44,942 bases of DNA, taken from NCBI RefSeq assembly GCF_005048205.1, contig NZ_SUMF01000027.1, positions 1 to 44,942 of the forward strand. The letters run 5' to 3'. Of the stretch, positions 37,493-44,942 are shown one piece after another (positions within the stretch are counted from its first letter, which is position 1; every line of letters begins with the position of its first letter). Source of the stretch: Chitiniphilus eburneus. GTDB lineage: Bacteria > Pseudomonadota > Gammaproteobacteria > Burkholderiales > Chitinibacteraceae. The position numbers and the translations under genes were made by a program. The notes under the pieces were generated by a model. It was not told the origin of the DNA, did no database searches, and saw only the letters and a program-made list of their open reading frames with translations.

Positions 37493-38454
37493 ACCCGCTT
37501 CGTTTCGGCCTGATCGGCTGCGGCCAGTTCGGCGCCTTTCTGGCCCGGGCAGCCGTCGCCACCGGCCGGCTGCAACTGGTGGCCGCCACCGACAGCGACG
37601 CCGCCCGTGCCGATACGCTGGCGGCGGAACACCAGGCCGCCGCCTGCGCCGACGCCGCCGCGCTGCTGGCCCACCCCGCAGTGGACGTGGTGCTGATCGC
37701 CACGCCACCCGCGCTGCACATGCAGCACGCCATCGCCGCCGCGCGCGCAGGCAAGCCGGTGTTTCTGGAAAAGCCGATGGCCATCGGCGAGCACGCCTGC
37801 GAAGCGATCAACGCGGCGGTGCGCGAAGCCGGCGTCAACCTGATGGTCGGCCACGTGCTGCGCTACTTCGAGCCCTACCGCGCCATCGCCGCCGCCTACC
37901 GCGCCGGCAAGCTCGGGCGTGCGCTGCACCTGTCGATCTGGCGGCTGGAGCATGATTTCCTGAACATCTCGCCGTGGAAAGGCCAGCGCGCCGTCAGTGG
38001 CGGCTATCTCTACGAAGTGGCCGCGCACGAGCTGGACTGGCTGCGCGCGATGCTGGGCGAACCGACCGCCATCCAGGCGCAGATCACCCGCCAGCCATCG
38101 TCGGCACACCAACTGGAAGACACCGTGGCGCTGCAACTGATGTTCCCGGGCGGCGCGGGCGTGCACTACCTGGGCGGCGCCGGCTTCCCGCGCAACGAAC
38201 ACGGCTTCCACCTGCGCTTCGAACACGCCACGCTGAACAGCGACCAGGCGTTCGACCCCGCGCGGGTCCAGGTGGCCTCCAGCACCGGCCTCACCGCCGC
38301 CGACCTGGGCTTCGGCGATGCCGACCCATACAGCATCGAACTGAACGCCTGGCTCGACAGCCTGGCAACCGGCAGCCCACCGCCCATCACCGGCGAAGAC
38401 GCCGCCCAGACCGTCGCCCTGATCGAAGCGGCCTATCGCGCGGCGGGGTGGTGA
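37489..38454 (+). CDS. Gfo/Idh/MocA-family oxidoreductase
   Basis: A 321-residue NAD(P)-dependent oxidoreductase with GLIGCGQFG near the N terminus, ATPPALH and the catalytic EKPMA motif. The C-terminal domain holds GGYLYEVAAHELDWL, the place of the substrate-binding His of the family. CAAGGAG precedes the ATG, which overlaps the stop of the preceding paralogue. Unlike that neighbour its catalytic lysine is intact, so it is the likely active partner. It acts on an unknown sugar, amino-sugar or inositol derivative. Confidence 0.88.
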   Translation: MNPLRFGLIGCGQFGAFLARAAVATGRLQLVAATDSDAARADTLAAEHQAAACADAAALLAHPAVDVVLIATPPALHMQHAIAAARAGKPVFLEKPMAIGEHACEAINAAVREAGVNLMVGHVLRYFEPYRAIAAAYRAGKLGRALHLSIWRLEHDFLNISPWKGQRAVSGGYLYEVAAHELDWLRAMLGEPTAIQAQITRQPSSAHQLEDTVALQLMFPGGAGVHYLGGAGFPRNEHGFHLRFEHATLNSDQAFDPARVQVASSTGLTAADLGFGDADPYSIELNAWLDSLATGSPPPITGEDAAQTVALIEAAYRAAGW

Positions 38455-38474
38455 ATGCGTGTCGGGGGTTGAGG

Positions 38475-38613
38475 CCCCAAATCTTGAAACACCGAGAACA
38501 CAGAGTTCCACAGAAGAAAGCGCAAGAAATGGTGAGCCGGCAACAGGGGCGCTCCCGATTTCAGGTTTTCTCTGCGTGGCTCCGTGCGCTCTGTGTGTTT
38601 CAAGATTTGGGGG
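38475..38613. repeat. Long intergenic palindrome, CCCCAAAT family, copy 2
   Basis: Left end CCCCAAATCTTGAAACACCG and GAACACAGAG pair with right end CTCTGTGTGTTTCAAGATTT plus GGGG, a stem of more than 20 pairs. The interior differs from copy 1 but keeps CTGCGTGGCTCCG or CCGTGGCTCCG. It lies between the oxidoreductase gene and dbpA, and would form a strong hairpin at the 3' end of the oxidoreductase message. Confidence 0.85.
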
Positions 38614-38701
38614 TCATTCCCGCCCCGGGGTGAGCCCTACTTCCGGTAACCACCCTTCATCACTGCTAGACTGAGCGCCTTTCCAGTATTTGGCGGCCAC
38701 C

Positions 38702-40087
38702 ATGCACGCTTTTTCCTCGCTGGCCCTGCCCGCGCCTTTCCTCGCCAATCTCGCCAGCCTGGGTTATCAGGAAATGACCGCCATCCAGGCGGCCGGGCTG
38801 CCTGCGGTGTTGTCCGGCCGCGATCTGATCGCACAGGCCAAGACCGGCAGCGGCAAGACCGCCACTTTCGGCATCGGCCTGTTGCAAAAACTTAACCCGC
38901 GCTATTTCGGCATCCAGGCGCTGGTGCTGTGCCCCACCCGCGAACTGGCGGACCAGGTGGCGAACGAGTTACGCCGTCTGGCGCGCCACCTGGACAACGT
39001 GAAGGTGCTGACGCTGTGTGGCGGCGTGCCGATGGGCCCGCAGATCGGCTCGCTGGAGCACGGTGCGCATATCGTCGTTGGCACGCCGGGGCGTATCCAG
39101 GATCACCTTTACCGCCAGACGCTGGATCTCTCGCACATCGGCACACTGGTGCTGGACGAAGCCGACCGCATGGTGGACATGGGCTTCGTCGACGACATCG
39201 GCCGCATCGTCGAAGCCTGCCCGGCACGCCGGCAGACGCTGCTGTTCTCGGCCACCTACCCGGACAGCATCCGCCGCATCGCCGCGCCGTTCCTGCGTGA
39301 TCCGCTCGAAATCAAGGTGGAAAGCCAGCATTCGGCCAGCCGTATCGAACAACGCTTCTACGAAGTGACCAACGAAGACCGCAACGCCGCCGTGGCCGAA
39401 GTACTGCGCCATTACCGGCCCACCTCGGCGCTGGCGTTCTGCAATACCAAGATCCACTGCCGCGAACTGGTGGCGCAATTGCAGGAAGCGGGCTTTTCCG
39501 CGCTGGCGCTCTATGGCGAACTGGATCAGCGCGACCGCGACGAAACACTGGTGCGCTTCGCCAACCGCAGTGTCACCGTACTGGTAGCCACCGACGTGGC
39601 CGCGCGCGGGCTGGATATCCAGACGCTGGATATGGTGATCAATGTGGACGTATCGCGCGATACCGAAGTGCACGTGCACCGGATCGGCCGCACCGGGCGC
39701 GGCAGCGACAAAGGCATGGCGATCAGCCTGGGCAGCCCCAGCGACCGGAAGTGGGTGAAGCTGATCGAGGAATACCAGGGTGGCCCGGTACGCTGGTTCG
39801 AGCGCGATACCCTGACCGACGCCGACGCCAGCCCGCTACTGCCGCCAATGCGCACGCTGAACATCGCCGCCGGCAAAAAGGAAAAACTGCGCCCTGGCGA
39901 CATCCTGGGTGCGCTGACCGGCGATGGCGGCCTCGGCAGCGGCCAGGTCGGCAAGATCAATGTGTTCGACTTCCAGAGCTTCGTCGCCATCGACCGCAAC
40001 GTGGCGGATCAGGCATTCCAGCGTCTGTCGGCGGCGAAGATCAAGGGCCGCCAGTTCAAGATGCGCTGGCTGGGTGAGACCGGGTGA
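38702..40087 (+). CDS. dbpA: ATP-dependent RNA helicase DbpA
   Basis: A 461-residue DEAD-box helicase. The motifs are in order: Q motif region (LGYQEMTAIQAA), Walker A AKTGSGKT, PTRELADQV, TPGR, DEAD (VLDEADRMVDMGF), SAT, RGLDIQ and HRIGRTGR. The C-terminal domain (RPGDILGALTGDGGL, then GKINVFDFQSFVAI) is the RNA-recognition fold that targets DbpA to hairpin 92 of 23S rRNA. It takes part in 50S ribosomal subunit assembly. The start is ATG 38702, matching E. coli DbpA; a TTG four codons upstream is in frame but unlikely. Confidence 0.95.
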   Translation: MHAFSSLALPAPFLANLASLGYQEMTAIQAAGLPAVLSGRDLIAQAKTGSGKTATFGIGLLQKLNPRYFGIQALVLCPTRELADQVANELRRLARHLDNVKVLTLCGGVPMGPQIGSLEHGAHIVVGTPGRIQDHLYRQTLDLSHIGTLVLDEADRMVDMGFVDDIGRIVEACPARRQTLLFSATYPDSIRRIAAPFLRDPLEIKVESQHSASRIEQRFYEVTNEDRNAAVAEVLRHYRPTSALAFCNTKIHCRELVAQLQEAGFSALALYGELDQRDRDETLVRFANRSVTVLVATDVAARGLDIQTLDMVINVDVSRDTEVHVHRIGRTGRGSDKGMAISLGSPSDRKWVKLIEEYQGGPVRWFERDTLTDADASPLLPPMRTLNIAAGKKEKLRPGDILGALTGDGGLGSGQVGKINVFDFQSFVAIDRNVADQAFQRLSAAKIKGRQFKMRWLGETG

Positions 40088-40095
40088 CATGAAAC

Positions 40096-40173
40096 GTGAG
40101 GAGTGAGGTGTGAGGTGCAAAGGCAAACCATGGCTGTGGCGGTTGCTTTTGACGTTACTCCTCACACCTCACC
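40096..40173. repeat. Intergenic palindromic repeat, GTGAGG family, copy 3
   Basis: GTGAGGAGTGAGGTGTGAGG on the left faces CTCCTCACACCTCACC on the right, with GGTTGCTTTTGACGTTAC in between, shared with copy 2. It fills the gap between convergent dbpA and the OsmB-like gene, so it may serve both as a bidirectional terminator. The T-rich TTTC following it is short. Confidence 0.85.
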
Positions 40174-40178
40174 ATCTT

Positions 40179-40391
40179 TCAATCCTTCGTCGTCTCATGC
40201 CCGATCACGCCGCCCACAGCCGCACCGCCGACAGTGCCCACGGCCGAGCCGTTGGTGAGGATGGCGCCGGCAGCGCCGCCGATGGCGGCGCCCGCCGCTG
40301 TGTTACGGGTCTGCTTGTCCATGCTGGAACAACCGCCCAGCGCCGCCAGCAGCAGCGTGGCGCCAACCGCCTTGATCAATGTCTGGTTCAT
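40179..40391 (-). CDS. OsmB-like glycine-zipper lipoprotein
   Basis: A 70-residue lipoprotein with a signal ending in LGGC (lipobox Cys at position 21), then a glycine-zipper region (AAGAAIGGAAGAILTNGSAV, then GGAAVGGVIGHE). This matches osmotically inducible lipoprotein B and related small outer-membrane lipoproteins. A strong AGGAGG site precedes the ATG. Regulation by osmotic or stationary-phase signals is known for OsmB but nothing in this sequence shows it directly. Confidence 0.85.
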   Translation of the reverse strand: MNQTLIKAVGATLLLAALGGCSSMDKQTRNTAAGAAIGGAAGAILTNGSAVGTVGGAAVGGVIGHETTKD

Positions 40392-40521
40392 GATCCGCCT
40401 CCTTTCGATGGAATGGGCGCCCGGTCTGCGAGCGCGTCAAGTCGTTGGAGGCATGAGACCGCGCGGGGTTGCGGCGGGGAGTCCTGAAATCGCGTGGGAC
40501 TTCACCGACACGCCCCCGCCG

Positions 40522-41010
40522 TCACTCCTCGCCCAGCGGTAGCCACAACTCCAGTTCCACCAAGGCACGCTGCGGGTGGAAGCGCTCGTCGTAACGCTCG
40601 AACTCCGGGCCGGCGCCGCGCAGGTAACCCGATGCCGGCAGCCAGGTCCGGTGCAGATGGAACCAACTGGCGGCAATCTCGGCGCCGCAGTTCTCGGGCG
40701 GGGTGGGCGTGGTGGTCAGCACCGCATAGCGGCCGGCGGGCAGTTCGCACGGCTGCATGCCTTGCGGCAACGGCTGCGCCACCGGGTGCTCGAAGCCGGC
40801 GAGGTAGGTGAAATCGCGGCTGCTCGGGTCGAATTCGATCACCGCGCCGTAGATCGGCGCGCCCTCCGCCAGACGGAACAACGCGCCGTCCTGGCTCAAC
40901 TGGCGCCAGAACGCCGGAATTTCCCGCAGGTTGCGCTCGTCGCGCAGGGAGGTCTTCAGTGCGATGCCAACCAGGTGCGTGGCCGGTCGGGTGCGGATTT
41001 CGACGTTCAT
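40522..41010 (-). CDS. GyrI-like/AraC effector-binding-domain protein
   Basis: A 162-residue stand-alone SOUL/GyrI-like domain, the ligand-binding fold found at the C terminus of AraC-type regulators such as Rob and in the gyrase inhibitor GyrI. The pattern ATHLVGIALKTSL, AGFEHPV and LPAGRYAVL, ending in ELWLPLGE, fits. There is no helix-turn-helix. GGAG precedes the ATG. Members bind or hydrolyse hydrophobic cations or dampen stress; the specific role is unknown. Confidence 0.85.
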   Translation of the reverse strand: MNVEIRTRPATHLVGIALKTSLRDERNLREIPAFWRQLSQDGALFRLAEGAPIYGAVIEFDPSSRDFTYLAGFEHPVAQPLPQGMQPCELPAGRYAVLTTTPTPPENCGAEIAASWFHLHRTWLPASGYLRGAGPEFERYDERFHPQRALVELELWLPLGEE

Positions 41011-41140
41011 GGTAGCTCCGGGGACAAGGGTGCTACAGGGTAGTGCGGCGGCCTGGTGGCCGCCACACCACTACGACCGCGCGGCGGTGGCACAGTGCCC
41101 GCTTGCTCCGCCCGGCCGCCGCCCGGACAATCCCCCTTCC

Positions 41141-41740
<600 letters not shown>

Positions 41741-41833
41741 CCGCCCATCTGCCCGGCCTGGCGGACACGATGGCATGGGCAAGCGCGCGGACTCGCCCTA
41801 TCATGCAGCCCGTTCCGATCCTGCCGTGGTGCC

Positions 41834-42721
41834 ATGTCGTCCTACCGTTCGCTGTTTCTCCTGCCCCTGCTGCTCACCCTCGCCGCCTGTGGCCCGCAGA
41901 CCCCCTCCGCCGCCAGCCTGGAGCGCAACACCCTGATGCCGCTGTTTTTCCCCGGCTGGGCCTCGCGCGACGGGCAGCGCATCCAGCCGTTGCAACTGGA
42001 GGAATCCAGCGGGCGGTTCGATATCTCGCCGGTGCAGGTCACGCGGTTGTCCGACCGGCGCGCACTGATGATCACCGCCGCCACCGAGGTGGACGAGCAC
42101 GGTGAAGCAGTCGGCGGCCACGATACGCCGGGCCTGATCGGCGCCTACTGGCTGCTCCGCGACGGCGAGCGCTGGGTGGCCGACACACGCCAGGACGATG
42201 CTGGCCGCGCGGGCTTCTTCGGCGAGATCGGCAGCACCGAGGTAGTGAAGCTGGCGGCAGGCCGATTCGCGCTGGCGGTGGAATACAGCAGTTGCTGGCA
42301 AGGCGAATGCGGCGGCTGGCTGTCACTGTACGAACTGGGCGAGCAGCGCGTGCGCCCGCTGCTGGATGAACCGATCGCGATTTCCGCGCTGAACTCCGGC
42401 GCGGTGCCGCCCCCCACCGATTGCGATGCCATCCTGGTCCGCGAGCCGGGCCAGACCGAACGCCTGGAAGAAGACGAGGAACGCCGCGCCTGCTACGAAG
42501 TCACCGGCAGTTGGCAGATTGTCCCCGGCCACGACGCGCCGGGCGACCTGGTGCTGGATTTCCGGAGCCTGAACGAGGATTACCACCCGCAGCAGGATGC
42601 CTCGTCGCCCACGATCCTGGTCGATTCCGCCACGCGCCGCAGCACGCAGCGCATGATCTATCGCTACCAGGGCGACCGGTACGTGCCGCGATCCGGGCGC
42701 AATCCCGTGCCCTCGTTCTGA
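41834..42721 (+). CDS. Hypothetical lipoprotein
   Basis: A 295-residue exported protein with signal MSSYRSLFLLPLLLTLAAC, the last four residues being a lipobox. The mature part is mostly beta-type and rich in acidic residues and Trp, with four Cys in the second half that could pair. I do not recognise a family. Thirteen bases separate it from the DUF1415 gene, so they may share a transcript. It is 93 bases after yigZ. Confidence 0.8.
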   Translation: MSSYRSLFLLPLLLTLAACGPQTPSAASLERNTLMPLFFPGWASRDGQRIQPLQLEESSGRFDISPVQVTRLSDRRALMITAATEVDEHGEAVGGHDTPGLIGAYWLLRDGERWVADTRQDDAGRAGFFGEIGSTEVVKLAAGRFALAVEYSSCWQGECGGWLSLYELGEQRVRPLLDEPIAISALNSGAVPPPTDCDAILVREPGQTERLEEDEERRACYEVTGSWQIVPGHDAPGDLVLDFRSLNEDYHPQQDASSPTILVDSATRRSTQRMIYRYQGDRYVPRSGRNPVPSF

Positions 42722-42734
42722 CCCGGAGCCCGCC

Positions 42735-43298
42735 ATGACCGACGACATCGTGATCGCCCGCACCCGGCAATGGCTGGAAACGGCGGTCATCGGCCTCAAC
42801 CTCTGCCCGTTCGCCAAGGCAGTGTACGTCAAGCAGCAGGTGCGTTACGCGGTCAGCCACGCCCGCCACCTGGATGCCTTTCTGGACGAACTGGAAGCTG
42901 AGCTGCGCTTGTTGGCGGATGCCGATCCGGCACAAGTGGACACCACGCTGCTGATCCATCCCACGCTGTTCGGCGACTTCGACGTCTTCGTCGATCTGAT
43001 CGCCAGCGCCGAGGACGTGCTGACGGACCTGCAACTGGAAGGCACGCTGCAACTGGCGCACTTCCATCCACGCTACGTATTCGAAGGCAGCGACCCGGAC
43101 GACGTGGCCAACTGCACCAACCGCGCGCCCTACCCCACGCTGCACCTGCTGCGCGAAGCCAGCATCGCCCGCGCGGCCGATGCCTTCCCCGATCCCGCCG
43201 CGATCTACCAGCGCAACGTCGATCTGCTACAAGACCTGGGCGTCGAAGGCTGGGAAGCGCTGGCGGAAAACTGGGCGGAAAAGCGCAATCCGCGCTGA
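42735..43298 (+). CDS. DUF1415 family protein
   Basis: A 187-residue conserved protein of unknown function. The family pattern is visible: TRQWLETAVIGLNLCPFAKA at the start, then HPTLFGDFDVFVDLI, FHPRYVFEG, NRAPYPTLHLLRE and YQRNVDLL. No signal peptide or membrane segment. A CGGAG site lies before the ATG. Found widely in beta- and gammaproteobacteria, usually as a lone gene; no activity is established to my knowledge. Confidence 0.9.
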   Translation: MTDDIVIARTRQWLETAVIGLNLCPFAKAVYVKQQVRYAVSHARHLDAFLDELEAELRLLADADPAQVDTTLLIHPTLFGDFDVFVDLIASAEDVLTDLQLEGTLQLAHFHPRYVFEGSDPDDVANCTNRAPYPTLHLLREASIARAADAFPDPAAIYQRNVDLLQDLGVEGWEALAENWAEKRNPR

Positions 43299-43303
43299 AG
43301 GCC

Positions 43304-43552
43304 TCAGTGCGCCGGCCCGCGCCGCCGCGCCCGTGCTTCGTCCAGCGCGTCGGCCAGTTCGATCACCGTGCGCTGGGCGATGGCCAGGTGCGAGGGGCTT
43401 TTGTCGTCGGGCTGGATCGCACGGCGCAGGCCGTCGGCATACTGCGGGCCGTTGATGTGGCCGGCATCCTCCAGCGCCACCACCAGGTGCAGCACCATCT
43501 TGGCCACCCCTTCGATGCGCCCCGCCAGCTCGTCGAATTCCCTGTCTTCCAT
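43304..43552 (-). CDS. Small hypothetical protein downstream of the helicase-nuclease gene
   Basis: An 82-residue probably helical, soluble protein (MEDREFDELAGRIEGVAKMV, later AIAQRTVIELADALDEARAR). A good GGAGG site seven bases before the ATG, and its place 38 bases after the AddA-like gene on the same strand, support a real gene co-transcribed with it. Family not recognised. It converges with the DUF1415 gene, with five bases between them. Confidence 0.7.
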   Translation of the reverse strand: MEDREFDELAGRIEGVAKMVLHLVVALEDAGHINGPQYADGLRRAIQPDDKSPSHLAIAQRTVIELADALDEARARRRGPAH

Positions 43553-43590
43553 GATTCAGCCCTCCGCAATGCGCCGGCCTGCGCCGTGCG

Positions 43591-44942
43591 TCAATCCACG
43601 TCCAGCCACAGCCGGGCGCGCGGGATGTAGAGCGCGCCGCGTACCGGCAGCCCGCTCAGCGCGGCCACCGACGCCATGTAGTCCTGCAATTGTTCACGGT
43701 AGCGCGCCAGCATGCGCGCGGCGAACGCATCGTGGTTTTCGTCGGGATGCGGCGCGGTGGTCTTGTAGTCCACCACCAGCCAGCCGTCGTCGGTGCGCAG
43801 CGCCAGATCGATCACCCGCTGCAAGCCGTCGCCCCCGCCCAACCGCCATTCGCGCTGCGCCTGCCGCGCCAGCAGCCAGCGCCCGCGCTCGTCGGCCAGC
43901 GTGGCGACCAGCGTATCGAGTACGGTCTGTGCGCCAGCGGCCAGTTCGGCATGCGGCATGCCGGCACGGCTGAGCTGGCGTTCGATGGCGGGCCGCGCGG
44001 CATCCAGGCGCGTGGCGTCCCAGCCCGTCAGGCCATCGCGGCCGATGCGCTCCAGCCACGCATGCGCCACGGTGCCGGCCTGCGCTTCCTGCCGGCGCTG
44101 CACCCAGTCGATACGCCCGAACATCGGCGGCACGACAGGCACCAAGCCGGCGGGCGGCAGATCGCCCAATGCGGCCCGCACCAGCGGTGGGCCGACCAAT
44201 GCGGCGGCGCCCTCGCCCACCCCGCGCACCGGCTCGGCGGGTGGCAACGGCAGTTCCAGCAACGGCCAAAGACGGCCGAGCAGGCTGCTGCTTTGTGGCC
44301 GTTTTGCAGTGCCGTCGTCGGTCACCGACACCTCGCCGACCAGATGCAGCCGGTGCCGCGCGCGCGTGGCCGCCACGTACAGCAGCCGGTCGGTTTCATA
44401 GGTGCCGCGCCGCGCTTCGCGCACGCCGAGATAGCGCGATACCGGATCGGCATCCTTTTCGGCGAGCCGCTTGATCGGCCCCATCAGCAGGCGCACGCTC
44501 TGCGGTGCGCGCAGCGGTTCGAAGCGCACCAGCGGCGCGCTGTCGGCCGCGCCCTTGCGATGCAGGCCGGGCAGGATCACGGTGTCGAACTGCAGGCCCT
44601 TGCTCTTGTGCATGGTCATGATCTCGACACCATCGGCGGCGGGATCGGGCGCGGCGTACAGCCGGCCCAGCGCCTCGTCCAGCGCGGCCGGGTCTGGCGC
44701 GCCGTGCGGCGACAACGTTTCCAGCAGGCGGAACAGCGCCTCGGCATCGGCCGCGTCGCGCGCGCCGGCGTGGATGGCATCGCCGCCCAGCCGGCGCCAG
44801 ACGCGCTCCACCCACGCGGCAAACGGCAGCACACCGGCATCGTTGCCCGGATCGAGCAGGATGGCGGCGGCGCGCTCGGCGCGCGCGCGTTCGTCGGCTT
44901 CGAGCAGATCGAAGCGCGGCGCATGCGCCAGCAAGGTCGGCA
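43591..44942 (-). CDS. AddA/RecB-like helicase-nuclease, C-terminal part
   Basis: At least 450 codons of a minus-strand gene whose 5' end lies beyond the window. It has the C-terminal UvrD-type helicase motifs EIMTMHKSKGLQFDTVILPG and LLYVAATRAR. These are followed by a PD-(D/E)XK nuclease domain with VIDLALRTDDGWLVVDYKT, where the Asp and the DYK triad are the metal-binding and catalytic residues. This arrangement is that of AddA and RecB-like ATP-dependent exonucleases, which process double-strand breaks before recombination. The AddB-type partner would be expected on the far side of the window edge. Confidence 0.9.
   Translation of the reverse strand, partial: PTLLAHAPRFDLLEADERARAERAAAILLDPGNDAGVLPFAAWVERVWRRLGGDAIHAGARDAADAEALFRLLETLSPHGAPDPAALDEALGRLYAAPDPAADGVEIMTMHKSKGLQFDTVILPGLHRKGAADSAPLVRFEPLRAPQSVRLLMGPIKRLAEKDADPVSRYLGVREARRGTYETDRLLYVAATRARHRLHLVGEVSVTDDGTAKRPQSSSLLGRLWPLLELPLPPAEPVRGVGEGAAALVGPPLVRAALGDLPPAGLVPVVPPMFGRIDWVQRRQEAQAGTVAHAWLERIGRDGLTGWDATRLDAARPAIERQLSRAGMPHAELAAGAQTVLDTLVATLADERGRWLLARQAQREWRLGGGDGLQRVIDLALRTDDGWLVVDYKTTAPHPDENHDAFAARMLARYREQLQDYMASVAALSGLPVRGALYIPRARLWLDVD

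Overview
The window is GC-rich, gene-dense bacterial chromosome, most likely from a betaproteobacterium. The evidence is the mix of FtsK, EttA, DbpA, RcnA/RcnR, a DUF1415 protein and an AddA-like nuclease, strong G/C-ending codon use and many ATGA start/stop overlaps. Genus cannot be fixed from the sequence; a Neisseriales-type organism is only a guess.

Left flank (1-9300): the 3' end of ftsK and a NUDIX hydrolase gene, then a type I-E CRISPR array of 12 repeats with no cas genes nearby. Next, on the minus strand, is a carbohydrate operon: a LacI-type regulator with a perfect 16-bp operator beside its start, a ribose-type ABC importer (ATPase, permease, binding protein), a TIM-barrel sugar isomerase/epimerase and a Gfo/Idh dehydrogenase. 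The CRISPR array lies just downstream of this operon, on the same strand.

Centre (9300-30850): a near-complete biosynthetic cluster that I read as an obafluorin-type beta-lactone antibiotic cluster. One arm builds the nitro-aromatic amino acid: PabA- and PabB-like ADC synthase, a fused prephenate dehydrogenase/chorismate mutase, an AurF-like N-oxygenase, a ThDP decarboxylase and an SHMT-like L-threonine transaldolase. The other arm makes 2,3-dihydroxybenzoate: isochorismate synthase, isochorismatase, EntA-like SDR and a free aryl carrier protein. They join on a 1915-residue NRPS with order C-A-PCP-TE-MbtH-A, whose thioesterase has cysteine as nucleophile (GHCAG). A class II DAHP-synthase-like protein in the same operon has lost all four expected metal ligands and several substrate-binding residues, so its role is open. 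A second-copy-type threonyl-tRNA synthetase (ObaO-like, self-immunity) and a LuxR regulator without a LuxI partner close the cluster. No exporter or phosphopantetheinyl transferase is present. Lower-GC non-coding stretches lie at about 9700-10000 and 30790-30910, bracketing the cluster.

Right flank (30960-44942): nickel/cobalt exporter rcnA and repressor rcnR around a textbook RcnR operator, a small membrane protein, a lipoprotein plus small-protein pair, ettA, two overlapping Gfo/Idh oxidoreductases, dbpA, an OsmB-like lipoprotein, a GyrI-like protein, a YigZ/IMPACT protein, another lipoprotein, a DUF1415 protein, and the C-terminal part of an AddA/RecB-like helicase-nuclease.

Three families of dispersed, mostly palindromic intergenic repeats occur: a MITE-like element with CTAG-bounded inverted repeats (one full, two degenerate or partial copies), a GTGAGG/CCTCAC hairpin (three copies), and a longer palindrome with CCCCAAAT ends (two copies).
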